Positions 47,512 through 53,078 of a stretch of DNA of 53,078 nt are shown here, one piece after another. Made by a program: the position numbers and the translations under genes. The notes beneath the pieces are model-generated. The model had not been told where the DNA came from and ran no database searches. It saw only the letters and a program-made list of their open reading frames with translations. The stretch lies in NCBI RefSeq assembly GCF_002277025.1, contig NZ_NIWD01000011.1:1279-54356 (forward strand). The letters run 5' to 3'. This DNA is from Sphingopyxis sp. GW247-27LB (GTDB lineage: Bacteria > Pseudomonadota > Alphaproteobacteria > Sphingomonadales > Sphingomonadaceae). The first letter of the stretch is position 1. Each line of letters begins with the position of its first letter.

Positions 47512-47780
47512 TCGGTGCGGGCAGCCATATCGAGGGCTTCGAGGCGCCGATGCACCGCGCGCTCGCCGAACCCATCCTGCTCGGCGGCGCGCCGCGCGCA
47601 ATCGCGATCGTCAACGGCACGATCGCGGCGGCGCTTGGGCTGGGCTTGCAGCAATGGATTGCGGGGCTGGTGATGTGGGCGCTCGGCCACACGCTCGCGG
47701 TTTTCGCGGCGAAGCGCGACCCAGACTTTGCGCCCGTCCTCGTCCGCCACCTTCGCCAGCGGGGGTTTCTGACATGCTGA
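47508..47780 (+). CDS. trbD: TrbD (VirB3-like) conjugation protein
   Basis: A 90-aa inner-membrane protein with the VirB3-type start GFEAPMHRALAEPILLGGAP, two adjacent hydrophobic helices (AIVNGTIAAALGLGLQQWIA, then VMWALGHTLAVF) and the DPDFAPVLVRHLR end. It works with TrbE at the base of the channel. It overlaps both trbC and trbE. Confidence 0.92.
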   Translation: MIGAGSHIEGFEAPMHRALAEPILLGGAPRAIAIVNGTIAAALGLGLQQWIAGLVMWALGHTLAVFAAKRDPDFAPVLVRHLRQRGFLTC

Positions 47781-50212
47781 ACCTGCGCGAATATCGCAGC
47801 CGGGCCGACCGGCTGGCGGATCATCTGCCGTGGGCGGCGCTGGTTGCCCCCGGCGTGGTGCTGAACAAGGACGGCAGCTTTCAGCGCACCTTGCGCTTCC
47901 GGGGGCCGGACCTCGAATCCGCAACGGAGGCCGAGTTGGTCGGCGCCTGCGCCCGCGCGAACAATGTCCTCAAGCGTTTCGGGTCAGGCTGGGCGCTCCA
48001 TATGGAGGCCGAACGCTGCGAGGCACTGGGCTATCCCGACAGCGATTTTCCCGATGCCGCATCCTGGCTGGTCGATCAGGAACGGCGCGCGGCGTTCGAG
48101 AGCGCGGGCGCGCATTTCGAGAGCCGCTATTATGCGACGCTGACTTTCCTGCCGCCGCCCGATCAGGCCGACACGGCGGGCCGCGCGCTGGTCGAGCGCA
48201 GCGACGATGTAAGGGGCCGCGACTGGCGGCAGGCGCTTGCCAGCTTCGTCGCCGAAACCGACCGCGCCCTGGACCTGTTCAGCGGCTTTATGCCGGAGGT
48301 GCGCGCGCTCGACGATAGCGAGACGCTGACCTATCTCCACGGCACGATTTCGACGCGCCGCCATGCCGTCGCCGTCCCCGAGACGCCGATGTATCTCGAC
48401 GCCATATTGGCCGACACGCCGCTGACCGGCGGGCTGGAGCCGATGCTGGGCGACCGGCATTTGCGGACGCTGACCATATTCGGTTTTCCGAACGTCAGCC
48501 GCCCCGGAATCCTCGACGCCCTCAATCACGAAGATTTCGGCTATCGCTGGGTGACGCGCTTCATTGCGCTCGACAAGACCGACGCGACAAAGGCGCTGAC
48601 CAAGCTCAGGCGGCAATGGTTCAACAAGCGCAAATCGGTCACGGCTTTGCTCCGCGAGGTCATCTATAATCAGCCCGTTCAGTTGCTCGACAGCGACGCC
48701 GACAACAAGGTTGTTGACGCCGACCTGGCCTTGCAGGCGCTCGGCGGCGATCATGTCGCCTTCGGCTATCTGACTACGACGATCACCGTCGCGGACGAGG
48801 ACCGCGCCCGCGTCGAGGAAAAGGTGCGCGCGGTCGAGCGCATCGTCAACGGGCTGGGCTTCACTTGTATCCGCGAGAGCGTCAACGCGGTGGAGGCGTG
48901 GCTTTCGAGCCTGCCCGGCCATGTCTATGCGAACGTCCGCCAGCCGATCGTCCACACGCTCAATCTCGCTCACCTTATGCCGCTGTCGTCGGTATGGGCG
49001 GGACCGGCGCGCAACACCCATCTGGACGGCCCGCCTTTGCTCTATGCGGAAACCAGCGGCTCGACCCCGTTCCGCCTGTCCACCCACGTTGGCGACGTGG
49101 GGCATATGATGATCGTCGGGCCGACCGGCGCGGGCAAGTCCGTGCTGCTGACGCTCGTGGCGTTGCAGTTCCGGCGCTACCCCGACTCCCAAGTCTATAT
49201 CTTCGACATGGGGCGGTCGGCGCGCGCGGCGACGCTGGCGATGGGCGGCGCGCATCATGGTCTTGGGCTTGGCGGCGATGCGGGCGAGACGATCGCCTTT
49301 CAACCCTTGCGCCACATCGACCAGCCCGACGATCGGGCATGGGCGGCCGAGTGGATCGGCGCGCTGCTCGCCGGGGAGAATGTGCCGATCACGCCGGAGG
49401 TCAAGGAAACGCTTTGGTCGGCGCTGACCAATCTCGCGACCGCGCCGGTTGAGGAACGGACGCTGACCGGCTTGTCGCTGTTGCTCCAATCGGCGCCGCT
49501 GCGATCGGCGCTCGCACCCTACACCTTGGAAGGCCCGTTCGGGCGGCTGCTCGATGCGGCCGAGGACGACCTTCATATGGCCGACGTTCAATGCTTCGAG
49601 ATGGAGGCCTTGATGGGGTCGGAAAGTGTTGTCGCGCCGGTCCTGTCCTACTTGTTCCATCGTCTCGAAGAACGCTTCACCGGACGGCCAACGCTGCTCG
49701 TTCTCGACGAGTCATGGAAATATATCGACCATCCGCTGTTTTCCGCGCGCATCAGGGAATGGCTGAAAACCGTCCGCAAAAAGAATGTCGCGGTCGTCTT
49801 TGCCACCCACAATCTTTCGGAGATTGCCGCCAGCGCGATTGCGCCGGTCCTCATAGAAAGCTGCCCGCAGCGCATCCTGCTTCCCAATGATCGGGCGATC
49901 GAACCGCAAAGCCAGGCGGCCTATCTTCGCTTCGGCCTCAACGAGCGGCAAATCGAGCTGGTCAGCCGCGCGGTGCCGAAGCGGCAATATTATCTGCAAT
50001 CGGCGCGCGGCAACCGCCTGTTCGAGCTGGGGTTAGGCCCGATCGCGCTCGCGCTTTGCGGTGCGTCGGACCCCGATACGCAGAAGCGCATCGACGCAAT
50101 TCTCGCCGAGCATGGCGCTGACGATTTCGTCAGCTGGTTCCTCTCCGATTCCGGCCTCGAATGGGCGGCTGACGCGGCCGCCTGTTTCCCCGCGTCCCCT
50201 GTGCAACCCTAA
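47774..50212 (+). CDS. trbE: TrbE (VirB4-like) conjugation ATPase
   Basis: An 812-aa ATPase. The N-terminal domain starts MLNLREYRSRADRLADHLPW, and the CagE/TrbE/VirB4 middle follows (LADTPLTGGLEPMLGDRHLR). The C-terminal NTPase has Walker A GPTGAGKSVLLTLVALQF, Walker B LLVLDESWKYID and the THNLSEIAAS motif. It is the largest energy unit of the Trb machine. ATG 47774 overlaps the trbD stop; open frame upstream is read-through of trbD in another frame. Opposite-strand open frames here are shadows. Confidence 0.94.
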   Translation: MLNLREYRSRADRLADHLPWAALVAPGVVLNKDGSFQRTLRFRGPDLESATEAELVGACARANNVLKRFGSGWALHMEAERCEALGYPDSDFPDAASWLVDQERRAAFESAGAHFESRYYATLTFLPPPDQADTAGRALVERSDDVRGRDWRQALASFVAETDRALDLFSGFMPEVRALDDSETLTYLHGTISTRRHAVAVPETPMYLDAILADTPLTGGLEPMLGDRHLRTLTIFGFPNVSRPGILDALNHEDFGYRWVTRFIALDKTDATKALTKLRRQWFNKRKSVTALLREVIYNQPVQLLDSDADNKVVDADLALQALGGDHVAFGYLTTTITVADEDRARVEEKVRAVERIVNGLGFTCIRESVNAVEAWLSSLPGHVYANVRQPIVHTLNLAHLMPLSSVWAGPARNTHLDGPPLLYAETSGSTPFRLSTHVGDVGHMMIVGPTGAGKSVLLTLVALQFRRYPDSQVYIFDMGRSARAATLAMGGAHHGLGLGGDAGETIAFQPLRHIDQPDDRAWAAEWIGALLAGENVPITPEVKETLWSALTNLATAPVEERTLTGLSLLLQSAPLRSALAPYTLEGPFGRLLDAAEDDLHMADVQCFEMEALMGSESVVAPVLSYLFHRLEERFTGRPTLLVLDESWKYIDHPLFSARIREWLKTVRKKNVAVVFATHNLSEIAASAIAPVLIESCPQRILLPNDRAIEPQSQAAYLRFGLNERQIELVSRAVPKRQYYLQSARGNRLFELGLGPIALALCGASDPDTQKRIDAILAEHGADDFVSWFLSDSGLEWAADAAACFPASPVQP

Positions 50213-50223
50213 GGAGATATGAG

Positions 50224-50958
50224 ATGAAGAAATATGTCATCGCCGCCCTGCTCGGAACCGGCGCCATCGGCGCGATCGGTGGCGGGACACTCACCATCGC
50301 GCCGGCCTCCGCACAGATCAGCGTGTTCGACCCAACCAACTACACGCAAAATCTGCTGACGGCCGCGCGGACGCTTCAGCAGATCAACAATCAGATCCAG
50401 AGCCTTCAGAACGAAGCGCAGATGCTCGCGGGTCAGGCCAAAAACCTCTCGCGCATCGACTTCCCGCAGCTCGACCAGCTCCGCCAGAAGCTCGGCGAGA
50501 TCGACAAGCTGATGGGTCAGGCGCAGGGCATCGACTTCCGCGTCGACCAACTCGACGAGCGGTTTCGGCAGCAGTTTCCCGACAGCTTCGGGACCGCGCT
50601 GAAACGGGACCAGCGGATTGCGGTCGCGAAACAGCGGCTCGACAATGAAATGGCCGCGTTCCGGCAGACCATGACGGTGCAGTCCGGCATCGTCGAAACT
50701 GTGCGCGACGACGCCCAGGCGCTAGCGGCGATCGTCGCCAAGAGCCAGGGCGCCGAAGGATCGCTCGCGGCGCAGCAGGCGACCAACCAGCTTCTCGCGC
50801 TCGCGACCAAGCAGCAATTCCAGCTTCAAAACCTGATGGCCGCGCAGTTCCGCAGTCAATCGCTCGAAGCGGCGCGGCGCGGACAGAGCGAGCGGGAGGC
50901 GCGCGAGCGGACGACCCGCTTCCTCGGCGACGGCAAAGCCTACACGCCGCGCCAGTGA
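50224..50958 (+). CDS. trbJ: TrbJ (VirB5-like) conjugation protein
   Basis: A 244-aa exported protein. The signal peptide ends near ASAQI, followed by long coiled-coil helices (NYTQNLLTAARTLQQINNQI, QAQGIDFRVDQLDERFRQQF, QQATNQLLALATKQQFQLQN) typical of TrbJ/VirB5, the minor pilus-tip or entry-exclusion-related subunit. AAGGAG lies about 7 nt before ATG 50224. No trbK-like lipoprotein gene is found in the 128 nt before trbL. Confidence 0.9.
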   Translation: MKKYVIAALLGTGAIGAIGGGTLTIAPASAQISVFDPTNYTQNLLTAARTLQQINNQIQSLQNEAQMLAGQAKNLSRIDFPQLDQLRQKLGEIDKLMGQAQGIDFRVDQLDERFRQQFPDSFGTALKRDQRIAVAKQRLDNEMAAFRQTMTVQSGIVETVRDDAQALAAIVAKSQGAEGSLAAQQATNQLLALATKQQFQLQNLMAAQFRSQSLEAARRGQSEREARERTTRFLGDGKAYTPRQ

Positions 50959-51086
50959 GCTAGGGGCGGCGCTGCGCCCCTTGCTCCCCGGCGAGCGCCG
51001 TCCCGTCGCGGGGGCCGCATGGCTCTCCCCCTCTCCCGGCCAGTGGTCCCCGCGACACCCATCCACCACTTTCAGGAGTCCCGCGC

Positions 51087-52394
51087 ATGGAGGACTTGAA
51101 TGTCATCGACCAATTCATGCAGGCGTTCATTGCCTACATCGACAGCGGCTTTGGGCTGCTCGGCGGCGATGTCGGATTCCTGACCACGATCCTGATCGGC
51201 ATCGACATCACGCTCGCCGGCCTCTTTTGGGCGCTCGGCGGCGAAGATGATGTTATCGGCAAGTTCCTCAAGAAAATCCTCTATGTCGGCGTGTTCGCGC
51301 TGATCCTGAACAGCTTTCCGCTCCTCACTGACATCATATTCCGCAGTTTCGCTGGCCTTGGGCTGACAGCGGGCGGCAGCGCGATCACGGCGCAGGATTT
51401 GCTGTTGCCGGGGCGTCTCGCGGGAACCGGCTTCGAGGCCGCGTGGCCCCTGCTGGCGCAGGCGAAGGAGCTGGTCGGCCCGATCGACTTCTTCAACAAT
51501 TTCGTCGAGATCGCCGTGCTGTGCATCGCGTGGCTTATCGTCATCGCGGCTTTCTTCATTCTCGCGATTCAGCTTTTCATCACCATCCTTGAGTTCAAGC
51601 TGACCAGCCTCGCGGGCTTTATCCTGGTCCCGTTCGCGCTTTGGAACCGCACGTCGTTTCTGGCGGAGCGCGTCCTTGGCAATGTCGTATCGTCCGGCAT
51701 CAAGGTCATGGTGCTGGCGGTCATCGTCGGCATCGGCTCCAACTATTTTGCGGACTTCACCAGCGCCATCACGGGCGACGAGGTGACGATCGAACAGGCC
51801 GTTTCGTTGATGCTCGCGAGCCTCGCCCTGTTCGGGCTGGCGATATTCGGACCCGGCATCGCGTCCGGGCTGGTCGCGGGCGCGCCGCAGCTCGGCGCGG
51901 GATCGGCGGTCGCGACGGTGGCGCTTGCGGGCGGCGGCCTCGCAATGGCCGGTGCAGGCACCCTTGGCGCGGCGCGCGGCGTCGCGGGTGCAGGGCTTGG
52001 CGCGGTTCGCGCTGGCACGACAATGGGAAGCGCGGCATCGACGGCATACAAGCTCGGGCAGGAAACATCAGCTTCCACCAGCGTCGGCGCCGGACTTGGC
52101 GGTATGGCGACCGCCGCGCGCGGCGCAGCCGCACAGAAGATCAGCGCAGCCACCAGCGGTTTCAAAGCCGCCGCCGAGCGCGGCCAGCAGGCCGCATGGG
52201 CGGCGGGAACGACGGGCGCGCCTTCTGCGAGCGGGACCGCCGGGGCAAGCGCCGGAACCACGCCGCCCGCATGGGCGCAAAAACTCCACGCCACCCAGAC
52301 CAGCAGACACCGCCGCCAGATGGCGATTCACGCGATCCAGTCAGGCGACCGCGGCGGCGCGGGCGCTGCCCCCGACATCAAAGAAAGGAATTAA
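51087..52394 (+). CDS. trbL: TrbL (VirB6-like) conjugation membrane protein
   Basis: A 435-aa polytopic membrane protein. At least five hydrophobic segments lie between about residues 20 and 270 (ITLAGLFWALGG, VGVFALILNSFPLLTDIIF, VEIAVLCIAWLIVIAAFFIL, LAGFILVPFALW, VMVLAVIVGIGSNYFADF). The conserved cytoplasmic phrase FNNFVEIAVL precedes the core, and a long Ala/Gly/Thr-rich tail ends the protein. It forms part of the inner-membrane channel. AGGAG lies upstream of ATG 51087. Confidence 0.92.
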   Translation: MEDLNVIDQFMQAFIAYIDSGFGLLGGDVGFLTTILIGIDITLAGLFWALGGEDDVIGKFLKKILYVGVFALILNSFPLLTDIIFRSFAGLGLTAGGSAITAQDLLLPGRLAGTGFEAAWPLLAQAKELVGPIDFFNNFVEIAVLCIAWLIVIAAFFILAIQLFITILEFKLTSLAGFILVPFALWNRTSFLAERVLGNVVSSGIKVMVLAVIVGIGSNYFADFTSAITGDEVTIEQAVSLMLASLALFGLAIFGPGIASGLVAGAPQLGAGSAVATVALAGGGLAMAGAGTLGAARGVAGAGLGAVRAGTTMGSAASTAYKLGQETSASTSVGAGLGGMATAARGAAAQKISAATSGFKAAAERGQQAAWAAGTTGAPSASGTAGASAGTTPPAWAQKLHATQTSRHRRQMAIHAIQSGDRGGAGAAPDIKERN

Positions 52395-52398
52395 ACCA

Positions 52399-53078
52399 TG
52401 AAATTCAAAAGAGCCGTGCAGCGTTACGGACAGACACCCGAACCGGAGCCGCACCACCAGCGCGGCAGCCAGGCTTGGGACGATCGCTTGGGGTCGGCGC
52501 GCGTGCAAGCCTATAACTGGCGCTTGATGGCGTTCGGCGGACTGTTGCTCGCGACCGGCCTGTCGGCGGCGTTGATATGGCAGTCGATGCAAAGCCACGT
52601 CATCCCCTATGTAGTCGCCGTCGATAATCTCGGTCAGGCGCAGGCGATAGCACCCGCCACCAAGGACTATCGGCCGACCGACCCGCAAATCATGTGGCAC
52701 CTTGGCAGGTTCGTCGCCAACGTCCGGTCGCGCTCGCTCGATCCGGTCTTGATGCGCCAGAATTGGCTATCGGCCTACGACTACGCGACCGAACGCGCGT
52801 CGCTCTTTCTCGGCGAATATGCTCGCGCCTCCAATCCCTTTGCCGATGTAGGACGCCGCACCGTGTCCGTTCAGGTGACGAGCGTTGTCCGCGCGTCCGA
52901 CACCAGCTTTCAGGTGAAATGGACTGAACAGGCATATGAGCGCGGCAGTCTCGCCAGCACCTCGCGCTGGACCGCCATTCTCACCGTGAAGATGCAGCCG
53001 CCGCGCTCGGCCGAAGTGCTGCGTAAGAACCCGCTCGGCGTCTATGTCGACGCGATCGACTGGTCGCAGGAATTGGAA
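52399..53078 (+). CDS. trbF: TrbF (VirB8-like) conjugation protein, 3' end outside the window
   Basis: The frame opens at ATG 52399 (MKFKRAVQRYGQTPEPEP) and stays open for 226 codons to the end of the window. A cytoplasmic N-terminus precedes one membrane helix (LMAFGGLLLATGLSAALIWQ) and a VirB8/TrbF periplasmic domain (SHVIPYVVAVDNLGQAQAI, then WHLGRFVANVRSRSLDPVL, ending NPLGVYVDAIDWSQELE). Intact TrbF is only slightly longer, so little is missing. trbG and trbI would be expected next. AAAGAAAGGA precedes the start. Confidence 0.93.

Noticed and set aside
47984..49660. 558-codon open frame on the minus strand opposite trbE
   Set aside because: Shadow of trbE, which has full VirB4 motifs; the antisense product is Arg/Gln-rich and has no recognisable fold.
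50959..51086. trbK entry-exclusion gene between trbJ and trbL
   Set aside because: Only a 22-codon frame without a lipoprotein signal is present, so no trbK is called.
1..53078. CRISPR array, tRNA, rRNA and tmRNA genes
   Set aside because: No regularly spaced repeats and no cloverleaf or rRNA-like sequence were recognised on reading; a covariance-model scan would settle this.

Overview
The window is high-GC DNA and looks like a member of the Sphingomonadaceae (Sphingopyxis, Sphingobium or Novosphingobium type). The evidence is a TonB-dependent receptor remnant with the usual C-terminal Phe, a luxR-luxI pair followed by a phytanoyl-CoA dioxygenase gene, and an alphaproteobacterial Trb-type conjugative element. 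The genus call is inference. Most of the window is one integrative/conjugative element (ICE, or a related conjugative island) broken up by blocks of cargo. No integrase, attachment site or replication initiator for the element itself is visible, so its ends lie outside.

Layout. 1-1.3 kb: an IS3-family end cutting into a TonB receptor fragment. 1.4-5.8 kb: a packed co-directional set (metal-dependent hydrolase, DUF2147 protein, LuxR, LuxI, PhyH, and a DUF6499/DUF2285 activator split by a +1 frameshift). 5.8-7.9 kb: an XRE repressor divergent from a small DUF2285/QseM-like protein, then an AlpA/RdfS-like HTH protein, the TraF peptidase and a lytic transglycosylase. This closely parallels the quorum-sensing control and transfer-start module of ICEMlSymR7A of Mesorhizobium (TraR/TraI, FseA, QseC, QseM, RdfS, TraF). 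8.0-9.1 kb: three small genes. 9.1-21.3 kb: a probable defence island with two HNH restriction-like genes on the minus strand, divergent from a four-gene operon whose members each overlap the next by 4 nt (Clp-like AAA+ ATPase, single-cluster radical SAM protein, 2076-aa zinc-ribbon/pseudokinase/SF1-helicase/nuclease, coiled-coil protein). 21.3-23.1 kb: three secreted small proteins.

23.6-27.0 kb: small element genes behind a LexA-type GTTC-N7-GTTC box, then an arsI-arsR-arsC-acr3 arsenic operon flanked by imperfect 40-bp direct repeats. 27.0-27.8 kb: non-coding DNA dominated by a ~250-bp imperfect inverted repeat. 27.8-34.0 kb: DUF736, ArdC, DUF2958, ParB-like protein, a putative oriT region and an RlxS/DUF3363 relaxase. 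34.0-43.7 kb: cargo between relaxase and coupling protein, holding an unknown gene, a minus-strand OLD nuclease/CD-NTase/S-4TM (CBASS) operon, and an IS91-type element with its own tyrosine recombinase. 43.8-53.1 kb: TraG/VirD4 (split in two by a frameshift), CopG, TrbB, C, D, E, J, L and the start of TrbF, which runs off the window.

How it fits together (inference). AHL signalling would activate the frameshifted DUF2285 activator, which would turn on rdfS-traF and so excision. The XRE repressor and the QseM-like protein would restrain this. The relaxase, TraG and Trb genes carry out transfer, and ArdC protects the incoming DNA. The cargo supplies phage defence (helicase operon, HNH pair, CBASS/OLD) and arsenic resistance. 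The most novel items are the four-gene AAA/radical-SAM/pseudokinase-helicase operon, the candidate programmed +1 frameshift, and a perfect 16-bp-arm hairpin that buries the luxI ribosome binding site.
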